Shown here in pieces: positions 55,363-64,000 of a stretch of 64,000 nucleotides of DNA; position 1 is the stretch's first letter; every line of letters begins with the position of its first letter. A program made the translations under genes and the position numbers. The stretch is from an uncultured Cohaesibacter sp. (lineage in GTDB: Bacteria > Pseudomonadota > Alphaproteobacteria > Rhizobiales > Cohaesibacteraceae): contig NZ_OY761553.1 of NCBI RefSeq assembly GCF_963664735.1, positions 3,345,001-3,409,000 of the forward strand. Reading direction: 5' to 3'. Under the pieces are notes generated by a model, which searched no databases, was not told the DNA's origin, and saw nothing but the letters and a program-made list of their open reading frames with translations.

Positions 55363-56598
55363 ATGTTGAATTCGCTTGATATTGCGACGATCTATGTATG
55401 CATGTTTTTGTCACTGCTTGTGGCGGCATCCACGATGGCGGTGGTGTGGTATAGCCATTTTCAAGACAAAGCAGCAGGATATTGGACTCTATCCTACATT
55501 CTCGGCATTACAGCTTCGATATTGCTAGCGCTGCAAGAGCAATTGGGGCCTTTTGCTCCGGCTCTTTGTACCGCCCTGGTGATTGGTGCAAATATTGCGA
55601 TATTTTCCGGTTTCAGAGCCTTTAATGGTTACGCCACATTTAAACTGCCATTTTTCGTGGCCCCGGCGGTCTATCTTCTGTTTGCGGCTTTGGAGCCGAG
55701 GCTTTACAACAATCCAAACATGAATGTTCTGGTGCAATCGATTATGGTGACCGGGATTTCCTCGGCGAATGCGTATCTGCTTTTAACCGGTGCGGGCAAT
55801 CGAGAGCTGCCCATGACGCTGCCCGCCTCGATTATTCTGATGGTTCATGCAACGGCGAGGGTCTGCATCGTCTTTCTGGTGCTGTTTGATCCAGCTCCCG
55901 TGATCAATACCCGGATGGAATCCACTTGGTGGAAGTTGTTTCTGCTAGAAATTTTCTTCAATACGACAATGATGGCAATTTCCACGATAATTCTGATCAA
56001 GGACCGATCCGAGCAGCATCATCGTATTGCGTCCGAGACAGATGATCTGACCGGCATTGAAAATCGCAGGGCATTTGTGAAGAAAATCAATAATGCTTTG
56101 CTGGAAGACAAACCAGATGCGGTGCTGGCTATTCTTGATGTCGACCATTTCAAGCAGATTAATGATACCTATGGTCATGATGCCGGAGACAAGGCGCTCA
56201 TTGATTTGGTGAAAACCGTAAAGCGTGCTCTTCCGACATTTGCCATGCTCGGGCGTATGGGGGGCGAAGAATTTGCCATCTTTATGTCTGGCCGGGGGCT
56301 CAAGCATCAGGCGATTTTTGAACGCGTGCGAGCGCAAATAGCGCAAACCACGTTTGAATATGAAGGTCTGGCGATCAAATTGACATCAAGCATAGGTTAT
56401 GCCTCTGTGGAGTCCGTTGGTTGCAGCTTTGACAATCTGTTTACCGCAGCTGATTGCGCGATGTATCGGGCAAAGAAAGAGGGGCGCAATCGCGTTCTTG
56501 CCTACAAACCGTCCATGCGTATCAGAGAATTGTTGGACGAAGAGCCGGATTGTTATACTGACTTTTCACAGGTGCCGCTTTCCCTCAAAGTGGGATGA
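55363..56598 (+). CDS. Membrane-bound diguanylate cyclase (GGDEF domain)
   Basis: The 411-residue protein has six or seven transmembrane helices in the first 210 residues, then a GGDEF domain (about 240-395) with DDLTGIENRRAF, LDVDHFKQINDTYGHDAGDKAL and the active-site motif GGEEF. It should make cyclic di-GMP. There is no EAL domain and no typical RxxD inhibitory site was noticed. Start choice: the ATG at 55363; the frame opens with a TTG at 55345 near the GGGGGA sequence. It is monocistronic, before the phosphatase gene. Confidence 0.9.
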   Translation: MLNSLDIATIYVCMFLSLLVAASTMAVVWYSHFQDKAAGYWTLSYILGITASILLALQEQLGPFAPALCTALVIGANIAIFSGFRAFNGYATFKLPFFVAPAVYLLFAALEPRLYNNPNMNVLVQSIMVTGISSANAYLLLTGAGNRELPMTLPASIILMVHATARVCIVFLVLFDPAPVINTRMESTWWKLFLLEIFFNTTMMAISTIILIKDRSEQHHRIASETDDLTGIENRRAFVKKINNALLEDKPDAVLAILDVDHFKQINDTYGHDAGDKALIDLVKTVKRALPTFAMLGRMGGEEFAIFMSGRGLKHQAIFERVRAQIAQTTFEYEGLAIKLTSSIGYASVESVGCSFDNLFTAADCAMYRAKKEGRNRVLAYKPSMRIRELLDEEPDCYTDFSQVPLSLKVG

Positions 56599-56642
56599 CG
56601 GGCCTGTCCTTTTAAAAGTGTCGGATTCTCAAGGCGCATTAT

Positions 56643-57272
56643 ATGACCTCTCTATTCTTTGATCTCGATGGAACATTGACAGATCCCAAGGAGGGAATTG
56701 TCAATTCGGTGAAATATGCACTCAACAAGCTGGGCATCACTGATATTCCCGCTGATTTGGATTGGGTGATCGGCCCCCCTTTGCAGGAAAGCTTTGCAGT
56801 GCTTGCAGGGACAGACCGTGCCGAGGAAGGTGTTCTGGCTTATCGAGAACGCTATTCGGATATCGGTCTGTTCGAAAATGAAGTGTATGACGGGATTCCT
56901 CTGTTGCTTGAAGATCTTAAGGCGGCAGGTCAGTCGCTTTATGTTGCCACTTCAAAGCCCCATGTCTTTGCCAGGCCTATTCTGGAGCGTTTCGGTCTCG
57001 CTTCCTATTTTGCGGATGTTTTTGGTGCAGAGCTTGACGGCACACGCAGTAATAAGGCCGATTTGTTGGCCTATGCGCTTGAAATGACGGGAGCAGATCC
57101 GAAAACTTCCATCATGCTCGGTGATCGCAAGCATGATGTCATGGGCGCCAAGGCAAATGGTATGAAAGTGCTATCCTTGCTCTGGGGGTATGGATCAATA
57201 GAAGAATTTGAAGCCGCCGGGACAGACAAGATTCTTGCCTCTATTGACGAATTGCGGGCTGAACTCCTGTAA
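56643..57272 (+). CDS. HAD-family phosphatase, phosphoglycolate-phosphatase-like
   Basis: The 209-residue protein has the HAD motifs: FFDLDGTLTDPKEGI with the nucleophile aspartate, the VATSKPH motif II region, and MLGDRKHDVMGAK as motif IV. The small alpha cap lies between. This is the subgroup annotated as phosphoglycolate phosphatase or HAD hydrolase IA. The true substrate is not visible. It is 44 bases after the GGDEF gene. Confidence 0.9.
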   Translation: MTSLFFDLDGTLTDPKEGIVNSVKYALNKLGITDIPADLDWVIGPPLQESFAVLAGTDRAEEGVLAYRERYSDIGLFENEVYDGIPLLLEDLKAAGQSLYVATSKPHVFARPILERFGLASYFADVFGAELDGTRSNKADLLAYALEMTGADPKTSIMLGDRKHDVMGAKANGMKVLSLLWGYGSIEEFEAAGTDKILASIDELRAELL

Positions 57273-57557
57273 AAGGCCGGAAATCCTGCCTTTTCATGCT
57301 GTTTGACACTGAATCAGGTTGACGCAGGCGGCAATATTGCGTAGAACCCGCCCATTCTCATGATGCATTGGACATTTTGAGCCACTGACCCGGTCCCGCA
57401 AAGGTGTAAAGAGAACCGGGAAGTCCACATCCGACAGCGCGTTGCGCCCTCGGGTGCTTTTTTGCTATGCGGCTTTTGCGCAAAAGGCGTTGGCAATGAA
57501 GGCGGGAAGGCCCAAATAGGGGTTGGATGATGATGGGAAGAAACGAAGGAGCAATGG
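57273..57557. ncRNA. Possible structured leader upstream of ffh
   Basis: This 285-base gap contains a perfect 6-bp stem (CCCGGT at 57389-57394 with ACCGGG at 57415-57420), a small hairpin (GCGCC with GGTGC around 57443-57456), and a run of six T at 57457-57463. It may be a leader RNA ending in a conditional terminator before ffh, or a small independent RNA. The GGAAGCAGCC signature of SRP RNA is absent, so it is not the 4.5S RNA. Confidence 0.35.
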
Positions 57558-59114
57558 ATGTTTGAATCGCTATCAGATCGCCTCGGCGGCATTTTCGACA
57601 AGCTCTCCAAGCGTGGTGCGCTGAGTGAGTCTGATGTCAATGCTGCGCTACGTGAAGTTCGTCGCGCGCTGATCGAAGCGGACGTTGCTCTGGATGTTGT
57701 GCGCGCCTTTACCGAGCAGGTGAAGGAAAAGGCCGTTGGCGTAGAGGTCATCAAGTCGGTCAGTCCGGCACAGATGGTAATCAAGCTTGTTCATGACCAG
57801 TTGGTCGAGATGCTTGGTTCTGATGCCAAGGTGATTGATCTCAATGCGCCGTCGCCTGTTCCCATCATGATGGTTGGTCTTCAGGGCTCTGGTAAAACCA
57901 CTTCGACTGCCAAGATTGCTCTGCGCCTGCAAACAAGGGACCGCAAGAAGGTCTTGATGGCTTCCCTTGATACCCGTCGTCCTGCAGCTCAGGAACAGTT
58001 GCGGGTTCTTGGTGAACAGAATGACATCGCGACGCTGCCGATCGTGGCTGGTCAGACGCCAACCCAGATCGCAGAACGCGCCATCAATGCTGCCAAGCTC
58101 GGTGGCTATGATGTGGTCATGCTCGACACCGCTGGCCGTACCCACGTGGATGAACCTCTCATGGTTGAGATGGAAGAAATCCGCCGGGTTACCAACCCGC
58201 ATGAAATTTTGCTGGTTGCCGATAGCCTTACCGGTCAGGACGCGGTGAATGTTGCCAAGAGCTTTGACGAGCGTTGCGATGTAACCGGTATCGTGCTGAC
58301 CCGTGTTGACGGTGATGGCCGCGGTGGTGCGGCGCTGTCCATGCGCGCTGTTACCGGCAAGCCTATCAAGCTGATGGGTACGGGCGAAAAAGCCGATGCG
58401 CTGGAAGAATTCCATCCCGAACGTATCGCTGGCCGTATTCTGGGCATGGGCGATATTGTGTCGCTGGTCGAAAAAGCCGCAGAGACGATCGATGCCGAAA
58501 AGGCCGCGCTTGCTGCGGAAAAGCTACGCAAGGGCAAGTTCGATCTTGAAGATCTCAAGGATCAGTTGGGCCAGATGGCCAAGTTGGGTGGCATGAGCGG
58601 CATCATGGGGTTGATGCCGGGTATCGGCAAACTCAAAAAGCAGATGTCTGCTGCCAATCTTGATGATTCCGTTGTCAATCGTCAGGTCGCGATCATCAAT
58701 TCCATGACCCGGCAGGAGAGACGCAATCCCAAGCTTCTCAATGCCAGCCGCAAGAAGCGCGTTGCTGCCGGTGCCGGTGTTCAGGTTTCCGAGATTAACA
58801 AGCTGTTGAAGATGCATCGCCAGATGGCGGACATGATGAAGATGCTGGGTAAGAAGAAAGGCGGCCTTGGCGGCCTGTTCGGTGGCGGTATGCCTCAGGT
58901 TGATCCTGCCCAGCTCGCTGAAATGCAAAAATCCGGTCAGATGCCTGATATGGGTGATCTGGCCAAAGGAATGGGAGGCGGACTGCCTGGTGGCGGTCTT
59001 CCCGGAGGCCTTTCAGGCGGATTGCCGGGTGGTATGCCTGGTCTTCCTGGCTTGGGTGGCCCGAAATTTCCCGGTCTGGGCGGTATGTCCGGCAAGGGTA
59101 AAAAGAAACGCTGA
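57558..59114 (+). CDS. ffh: Signal recognition particle protein Ffh
   Basis: This GTPase binds signal peptides and SRP RNA and delivers nascent membrane proteins to FtsY. The 518-residue protein has the N domain, the G domain with GLQGSGKTTSTAKIAL and DTAGRTHVDEPL, and the methionine-rich M domain (about residues 300-430). After about residue 440 comes an unusual tail rich in Gly, Met, Pro and Leu with LPGG repeats up to the lysine-rich end. The gene leads the ffh-rpsP-rimM-trmD cluster. Confidence 0.98.
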   Translation: MFESLSDRLGGIFDKLSKRGALSESDVNAALREVRRALIEADVALDVVRAFTEQVKEKAVGVEVIKSVSPAQMVIKLVHDQLVEMLGSDAKVIDLNAPSPVPIMMVGLQGSGKTTSTAKIALRLQTRDRKKVLMASLDTRRPAAQEQLRVLGEQNDIATLPIVAGQTPTQIAERAINAAKLGGYDVVMLDTAGRTHVDEPLMVEMEEIRRVTNPHEILLVADSLTGQDAVNVAKSFDERCDVTGIVLTRVDGDGRGGAALSMRAVTGKPIKLMGTGEKADALEEFHPERIAGRILGMGDIVSLVEKAAETIDAEKAALAAEKLRKGKFDLEDLKDQLGQMAKLGGMSGIMGLMPGIGKLKKQMSAANLDDSVVNRQVAIINSMTRQERRNPKLLNASRKKRVAAGAGVQVSEINKLLKMHRQMADMMKMLGKKKGGLGGLFGGGMPQVDPAQLAEMQKSGQMPDMGDLAKGMGGGLPGGGLPGGLSGGLPGGMPGLPGLGGPKFPGLGGMSGKGKKKR

Positions 59115-59222
59115 TTTTGCTGCTGTTAGCAGATGAGGCACAGTAACAAGGCCAAGGGCTGGCGACAGCTAAAAGAAGTTGGTCGAAATAGAAAAATATG
59201 CCGAAATTGGAAAGGAAACTCC

Positions 59223-59630
59223 ATGGCTACTAGAATTCGTTTGGCCCGCGGCGGCTCCAAGAAACGTCCTCACTACTCCATCGTGATTGCTGACATCCGC
59301 TCTCCACGTGATGGCCGCTTCATCGAGAAAGTTGGCACTTATAACCCGCTGTTGCCAAAAGATTCTGCAGATCGCGTTATTCTGAAAGAAGACCGCATCA
59401 AGCATTGGCTGGAACAGGGCGCAAAACCAACCGACCGCGTTCTCCGTTTCCTGGATGCTGCTGGCATGGCTAGCCGTCCTGCACGCAACAACCCGAACAA
59501 AGCAAAGCCGGGTGCAAAAGCTCAGGAACGTCTTGAAGAACAGCGCATGAAAGAAGAAGAAGCTGCAGCTGCCGCCGCTGAGGCTGCTGCTGAAGCAGAA
59601 GCTCCTGCTGAAGAAGCAAGCGCTGAGTAA
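59223..59630 (+). CDS. rpsP: 30S ribosomal protein S16
   Basis: Ribosomal protein bS16 of 135 residues. The family start [21 protein letters not shown] is at the ATG at 59223; the frame upstream to 59133 is not part of it. The core ends near residue 80, and the remaining 50 residues are rich in Ala and Glu, a C-terminal extension common in alphaproteobacteria. It is followed by a terminator and then rimM. Confidence 0.98.
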   Translation: MATRIRLARGGSKKRPHYSIVIADIRSPRDGRFIEKVGTYNPLLPKDSADRVILKEDRIKHWLEQGAKPTDRVLRFLDAAGMASRPARNNPNKAKPGAKAQERLEEQRMKEEEAAAAAAEAAAEAEAPAEEASAE

Positions 59631-59644
59631 TTTGCTCGATTTCA

Positions 59645-59677
59645 AGGGAGTGCGGTCGATGGCCGGACTCCCTTTTT
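59645..59677 (+). terminator. Terminator after rpsP
   Basis: AGGGAGT pairs with ACTCCCT, with an inner CGG/CCG pair, followed by TTTTT. It begins 15 bases after the rpsP stop codon, so rimM-trmD would need readthrough or an own promoter. Confidence 0.85.
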
Positions 59678-59775
59678 GATTCTGGCAATCTAATTCCGGT
59701 CTGTCTATCTGATTGACCCTCTGTTTCGGGCGCAGATAGTGTGCCATTTGTTCGCAAGCGTCAGGGAGTGATGTC

Positions 59776-60387
59776 ATGGCGAAAGAGCCTGCCGATCCTC
59801 AAGGTAAAGTCTGTATTGCCCAGTTCGGAGCCGCTCACGGGGTTCGTGGTGAGGTGCGGATCAAGCTATTTGCCGAAGATCCCGATGCTTTGTTTGATTA
59901 TGGACCGCTGGAAACTGCGGACGGTTCGCGCCAGTTTGAATTTCTTTCAGCCCGTGAATCCAAGACTGTTTTCGTTTGTCGTATCAAGGGCCTGAACAAT
60001 CGTAACGACGTAGAGGCGCTCACCGGCCAGCGGCTTTATGTGGATCGGGACAAGTTGCCCGAGCTTGAGGAGGAGGAATTTTATCATTCCGATCTCATCG
60101 GGCTCGATGTGCGTCTTGAAGATGGCACATCCATCGGTTCGATCGTGGCAATCCATGACTTTGGCTCCGGTGATATGCTCGATGTCATGCCAAAACGCGG
60201 TAAAGGTTATTATATTCCCTTCACGCGCGAGGTCGTGCCCGAATTGAAGATCTCTGAGGGCTTTGTTCTGGTCAATCCACCGGAAGGGTTGCTGGATGAG
60301 GCGGACGAAAGCGAACGCGCTCAGGAAGGTGAGGGCGTAGATTTTTCCAACTCACCTGAATTGTTGGACGGTCTCAACAAAGAATAG
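59776..60387 (+). CDS. rimM: Ribosome maturation factor RimM
   Basis: RimM assists maturation of the 30S head. The 203-residue protein has the N-terminal [21 protein letters not shown] motif, [29 protein letters not shown], and a C-terminal PRC barrel ([21 protein letters not shown], then [13 protein letters not shown]). It is 14 bases upstream of trmD, in the conserved rpsP-rimM-trmD-rplS order. Confidence 0.97.
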   Translation: MAKEPADPQGKVCIAQFGAAHGVRGEVRIKLFAEDPDALFDYGPLETADGSRQFEFLSARESKTVFVCRIKGLNNRNDVEALTGQRLYVDRDKLPELEEEEFYHSDLIGLDVRLEDGTSIGSIVAIHDFGSGDMLDVMPKRGKGYYIPFTREVVPELKISEGFVLVNPPEGLLDEADESERAQEGEGVDFSNSPELLDGLNKE

Positions 60388-60401
60388 GAATCTATCAAAT
60401 C

Positions 60402-61148
60402 ATGTCGGATACCAGCCAAATTGATGAACAGGAGCCTGAAGGCTCTGATACGCCTTGGCATGCGAGTGTTCTGACATTGTATCCAGATATGTTTCCGGGA
60501 CCGTTGGGCACGTCTTTGGCTGGTCGGGCGCTTGAAAATGGCATTTGGTCGCTTGATGCGGTGCATATTCGCGACTTTGCCGAAGGCAAGCACCGCAATG
60601 TGGATGATACGCCCGCTGGCGGTGGTGCCGGCATGGTGCTCAGGCCTGATGTAGTTTCCCGCGCCATCGATCATGTAACCGGTGAGGGGGATATGCGCCC
60701 TCGTATATTGCTTTCTCCTCGTGGCAAGCCTCTGACGCAGGAAAAGGTGCATCAGCTGAAAGATGCTGGCGGCGTCATTCTGCTCTGTGGCCGGTTTGAA
60801 GGGGTTGACCAGCGGGTGATTGATGGACGTGATCTGGAAGAGATTTCCATCGGCGATTATATCCTCTCCGGTGGCGAGTTGGGGGCCATGGTTCTGATGG
60901 ATGCCGTTGTGCGCCTCCTGCCCGGTGTCATGGGCAAGATCGCTTCGGGGGAAGACGAGAGCTTTGAAAGCGGTTTGCTGGAATATCCGCACTATACCCG
61001 TCCGTCCGTTTGGGAAGGTCGGGAAATTCCGGAAATTCTAACCTCGGGGCACCACGGCAACATCGATAAATGGCGCCAGCAACAGGCGATTGAGTTGACG
61101 CGCGAGCGGCGACCTGATCTTTATGGCGAGTGGCTTAAAAGCAATTGA
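60402..61148 (+). CDS. trmD: tRNA (guanine37-N1)-methyltransferase TrmD
   Basis: This SPOUT-fold enzyme makes m1G37 in tRNA. The 248-residue protein has [17 protein letters not shown], the deep-knot SAM site [16 protein letters not shown], and [28 protein letters not shown] short acidic N-terminal extension precedes the usual [10 protein letters not shown] start. In most genomes rplS comes directly next; here a metallo-hydrolase gene is inserted between them. Confidence 0.97.
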   Translation: MSDTSQIDEQEPEGSDTPWHASVLTLYPDMFPGPLGTSLAGRALENGIWSLDAVHIRDFAEGKHRNVDDTPAGGGAGMVLRPDVVSRAIDHVTGEGDMRPRILLSPRGKPLTQEKVHQLKDAGGVILLCGRFEGVDQRVIDGRDLEEISIGDYILSGGELGAMVLMDAVVRLLPGVMGKIASGEDESFESGLLEYPHYTRPSVWEGREIPEILTSGHHGNIDKWRQQQAIELTRERRPDLYGEWLKSN

Positions 61149-61285
61149 ATCTGCGCGCTTTTTGCGCTTTCCTGTCGTTTCTTCCCTCCCTTGTGTTTCT
61201 TGCATTTTTCAAGTTCAGGCTTATCTGTCTTGATATGATCCTCAAATAGTTGCCTTACATAGTAAGGCAGGCGGACAGAATAGAT

Positions 61286-62257
61286 ATGGCAAATGAAACA
61301 GAAGCATCCCGCCGTCTGAACGGTCGCTTTCAAAATCCCGCGGGTAGTCCGAAGGGGGGAGCGACCTTTGGTGATTTTGCACACTTTCTCTTCCAGCAGA
61401 CTTTCAAGACAAAAGCCCCGGACATTCCTGATTGGCATGTGCTTCACCCGACAGAGCGGGACCGGCAATTGGCCGAGGCGAGCAATCCAAGTGTTACCTG
61501 GCTTGGGCATGCGTCTTTCATCATTCGAACAGGTAGCAAGATCATTCTCACCGATCCGTTTCTGGATATGCGGGCGGGCATGATGGGGCTGGGGCCCAAG
61601 CGATTTGTTCCTGCTGCTCTTGGCGTCGATCAGCTTCCCAAGGCAGATATTCTTCTGATGAGCCATAACCACTATGATCATCTGGATGCAAAGACCATTG
61701 ATGCCTATCCATACAAGGCTGAAACGCAAGTCATCGTGCCGCTTGGTTTGGGCTCCTTCTTCACACGCAGAGGCTATCAGAAGGTGGCAGAGCAGGACTG
61801 GTGGGATCAATGGATGATGCCGGGCCTTTCGATCAAAACACTGCCTGCTGTGCATTTCTCCGGGCGAGGGCTGTTTGATCGCAAGAAAACACTTTGGGCC
61901 AGCTTCGCGATTGAAACGTTTGATAGCAAGATATGGTTTTCGGGCGATACGGCTTGGGGCGAGGTGTTCCGCGAAGTGGGCAAGAAGGCTGGCCCGTTTG
62001 ATTATGCAATCGTTGGAATTGGCGCCTACGAACCTCCTGCCATCATGGTGGAAGTGCACGCAACGCCGGAGGAAGGCATCGCCATTTCAAAAGCGGTTGG
62101 TGCGAAAAAGGCTATCGGCATGCATTGGGGGACTATCATGCTTACGCCGGAAGATCCGTTCGAGGCACCAGAGCGTTTCCGACAGGCGGCGATTGATCAA
62201 GGGTTCGGAGAAGAAAATGCCGTGATTCTGAAAATCGGCGAAACCCGTTCTTTGTAG
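61286..62257 (+). CDS. MBL-fold metallo-hydrolase (NAPE-PLD/UlaG-like)
   Basis: The 323-residue protein has the metallo-beta-lactamase metal site SHNHYDHLD, VTWLGHASFIIRTG and LTDPFLD before it, WFSGDTAWGEVF with a further ligand, and GMHWGTIMLTPEDPFEAP at the end. This is the subgroup similar to phospholipase NAPE-PLD and UlaG; the substrate is unknown. It interrupts the usual trmD-rplS neighbourhood. Start choice: the ATG at 61286 rather than the TTG at 61250. Confidence 0.88.
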   Translation: MANETEASRRLNGRFQNPAGSPKGGATFGDFAHFLFQQTFKTKAPDIPDWHVLHPTERDRQLAEASNPSVTWLGHASFIIRTGSKIILTDPFLDMRAGMMGLGPKRFVPAALGVDQLPKADILLMSHNHYDHLDAKTIDAYPYKAETQVIVPLGLGSFFTRRGYQKVAEQDWWDQWMMPGLSIKTLPAVHFSGRGLFDRKKTLWASFAIETFDSKIWFSGDTAWGEVFREVGKKAGPFDYAIVGIGAYEPPAIMVEVHATPEEGIAISKAVGAKKAIGMHWGTIMLTPEDPFEAPERFRQAAIDQGFGEENAVILKIGETRSL

Positions 62258-62365
62258 GAGGTTTGCACGTAATTGCCCGACAATATGGCTCGACAGGAGT
62301 GAATCGACAAGTTGTAAGCTTGCCGCTCTGCATTTCGTGCTAAAAACCGCTGTTTTGAGTCACTT

Positions 62366-62407
62366 TTGGGGGTGACAAACGGTGTGGTATTGGGTATAGA
62401 CCCCCAA
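62366..62407 (+). promoter_or_regulatory. Inverted repeat in the rplS upstream region
   Basis: TTGGGGGT (62366-62373) pairs perfectly with ACCCCCAA (62400-62407) around 26 bases. It lies about 115 bases before rplS and could be part of the leader or the end of the previous transcript; no T-run follows. Confidence 0.4.
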
Positions 62408-62521
62408 TCTGATTTCCAACAAGTACGGCGAAACGGGCCTTTGTGGCAAGTCGGGCATCAATGAGCCCAACGGGACTGCTTAGGACGCTCTGGTCGTAGT
62501 GATACAACAAGAGTGAACATC

Positions 62522-62980
62522 ATGAATATCATTGAGCAGCTCGAACAAGAGCAAATGGCTGAAATCGCTGCAAAGCGTGAAATCCCTGAATTTTCTGTTG
62601 GTGATACCGTTCGTGTGAACGTACGCGTGACCGAAGGTACTCGTACTCGTGTACAGGCCTACGAAGGCGTATGCATTGCCCGCACCGGTGGCGGCCTGAA
62701 CGAAAGCTTCACTGTTCGCAAAATTTCTTATGGCGAAGGTGTTGAGCGTGTATTCCCAATCTATAGCCCGATGCTGGACAGCGTTGAAGTTGTTCGTCGT
62801 GGTAAAGTGCGTCGTGCTAAACTCTACTATCTGCGTGATCGTCGCGGTAAGTCTGCTCGTATCGTTGAAGCAACCAACGCTCGCGCTCGCAAGCTCAATG
62901 ATGTTGCCAAGGCAAAAGCTGCTGAAGAGCGCGCAGCCAAGAAGGCGAATGCTGCTGAAGCAAAGTCTGACGCTGAATAA
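62522..62980 (+). CDS. rplS: 50S ribosomal protein L19
   Basis: Ribosomal protein bL19 of 152 residues. It has [67 protein letters not shown]-type core sequence, in which GDTVRV, YEGV and FTVRKISYG are the family marks. The C-terminal 35 residues are an Ala/Lys/Glu-rich extension. Start choice: the ATG at 62522, with AAGAG 8 bases upstream, instead of the GTG at 62513. Confidence 0.97.
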   Translation: MNIIEQLEQEQMAEIAAKREIPEFSVGDTVRVNVRVTEGTRTRVQAYEGVCIARTGGGLNESFTVRKISYGEGVERVFPIYSPMLDSVEVVRRGKVRRAKLYYLRDRRGKSARIVEATNARARKLNDVAKAKAAEERAAKKANAAEAKSDAE

Positions 62981-63010
62981 GCGCGACTGCCCAGCACTAT
63001 CGTTATCAAG

Positions 63011-63042
63011 AGCCCGGTACCGGTTTGGTGTCGGGCTTTTTT
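63011..63042 (+). terminator. Terminator after rplS
   Basis: AGCCCG pairs with CGGGCT and an inner ACC with GGT (with wobble pairs between), followed by TTTTTT. It starts about 30 bases after the rplS stop codon. Confidence 0.88.
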
Positions 63043-63218
63043 GTATCTAAATTTCGTGAGATCGAAGAGATTCATTCGATTATTGCTTGACCTTGACCAC
63101 TGATCTATCGCAATACAATCACAATCCAAGTTTGGGCGTGTCAGGCACGACCGATCTGTCTTCTTGCTGAGAGGTCAGATAGCCCGCCCAATTTCACAAT
63201 CGTTTGTTAAGAGGACTG

Positions 63219-64000
63219 ATGACGAGCATGTCTGCACCTAAGACCCTTTATGACAAAATCTGGGATTCCCATGTGGCTGATCAACAGGAAGACGGCACAT
63301 GCCTTCTGTATATTGATCGCCATCTCGTTCATGAGGTCACCTCACCACAGGCTTTCGAAGGTTTGCGGATGGCTGGTCGCAAGGTTCGCGCACCTCAGCG
63401 CACGCTGGCCGTTGTTGATCATAACGTGCCGACGACAGACCGCTCCAAGGGCATCGACGATCCTCAGTCCAAGCTGCAGGTCGAAACCCTGGCTGCCAAT
63501 GCCGCCGAATTTGGCGTTGAATATTATGACGAGCTGGATAACCGTCAGGGTGTTGTTCACATCGTTGGTCCTGAACAGGGCTTTACCTTGCCGGGTATGA
63601 CCATCGTTTGCGGTGATTCTCACACCTCAACGCACGGTGCATTTGGCTCTTTGGCGCATGGTATCGGCACTTCCGAGGTTGAGCATGTGCTTGCGACCCA
63701 GACTCTGGTGCAGAAAAAAGCCAAGAATATGAAGGTTGAAGTCACCGGAAAGCTCGGTGAAGGCGTTACCGCGAAAGATATCGTTCTGGCCATTATCGGC
63801 AAGATTGGTACTGGTGGCGGTACCGGCCATGTTATTGAATTCTGTGGCGAAGCCATCCGTGATCTGTCCATGGAAGGTCGTATGACGATCTGCAATATGA
63901 CCATCGAAGGTGGCGCACGTGCAGGTTTGATCGCACCGGACGAAAAGACTTTCGAGTATATCAAGGGCCGTCCGAAAGCACCAAAAGGGGCTGATTGGGA
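63219..64000 (+). CDS. leuC: 3-isopropylmalate dehydratase large subunit, N-terminal part (3' end outside window)
   Basis: This aconitase-family enzyme of leucine synthesis isomerises 2- to 3-isopropylmalate. The visible 260 residues begin [20 protein letters not shown] and contain [42 protein letters not shown] with the first iron-sulphur cysteine, and [12 protein letters not shown]. The frame stays open to the window end. The start is the ATG at 63219 after GAGGA; the ATG at 63228 is also possible. Confidence 0.96.
   Translation, partial: MTSMSAPKTLYDKIWDSHVADQQEDGTCLLYIDRHLVHEVTSPQAFEGLRMAGRKVRAPQRTLAVVDHNVPTTDRSKGIDDPQSKLQVETLAANAAEFGVEYYDELDNRQGVVHIVGPEQGFTLPGMTIVCGDSHTSTHGAFGSLAHGIGTSEVEHVLATQTLVQKKAKNMKVEVTGKLGEGVTAKDIVLAIIGKIGTGGGTGHVIEFCGEAIRDLSMEGRMTICNMTIEGGARAGLIAPDEKTFEYIKGRPKAPKGADW

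Noticed and set aside
57301-57470. SRP RNA (4.5S) gene next to ffh
   Set aside because: The conserved GGAAGCAGCC loop region of SRP RNA is missing, so only a possible leader structure is reported.

Overview
The window is a chromosomal segment of an alphaproteobacterium. Protein families and gene order point to Hyphomicrobiales (Rhizobiales): dnaJ-pmtA, hslVU-smr-mltA-Tim44-fxsA-secB-dnaQ-coaE-aroE-maf, and hemE-hemJ-rho-mnmE-mnmG-rsmG-parAB are all typical of that order. Base composition is moderate and most genes share it; a Cohaesibacter-like marine lineage is possible but cannot be proved here. A cowN gene behind a sigma-54 promoter suggests that the organism fixes nitrogen.

Layout. 1-5995: end of dnaJ, then pmtA, a flavin reductase, pyrF, a membrane DUF3592-like gene, dapB and gpmA. 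6025-7899: a small AT-rich accessory module, bounded by a 30-bp perfect direct repeat that is the gpmA terminator itself; it carries an AvcD-type anti-phage deoxycytidine-nucleotide deaminase and an overlapping 63-codon gene. 7920-13040: an Ada-like methyltransferase/AraC fusion, nth, a MarR regulator with two perfect operators plus a YczE-type membrane protein, a CysZ/EI24-like protein and adenosine kinase. 13135-18106: coaA and the minus-strand his cluster hisB-DUF2628-hisH-hisA-hisF-hisE. 18443-28008: proteostasis, envelope and replication housekeeping genes.

28009-28635 is the probable chromosomal origin. It is the intergenic region next to hemE, as in Caulobacter, and holds three perfect TTAA-N7-TTAA CtrA-type sites, a near-consensus DnaA box overlapping one of them, and an AT-only stretch. 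Genes on both sides are transcribed away from it. The centromere system lies 5-12 kb to the right: parA, parB and seven parS-like sites, four of them in 144 bp between mnmE and mnmG; an eighth lies on the other side of the origin.

38120-64000: a Tet-type MFS exporter, leuS-lptE-holA, a rhizobial-type palindromic repeat, yggS, an L,D-transpeptidase-like gene, cowN, a response regulator, a cyclic-nucleotide-binding protein, acs, a divergent ornithine cyclodeaminase/Lrp pair, a cytochrome c'/b561 pair, a fungal-type saccharopine dehydrogenase, a membrane GGDEF protein, the translation/secretion cluster ffh-rpsP-rimM-trmD, a metallo-hydrolase, rplS and the start of leuC.

The least ordinary parts are the terminator-flanked defence module at 6025-7899, the origin/centromere signals, and cowN with its promoter. 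No tRNA, rRNA, CRISPR array, transposase or integrase was seen.
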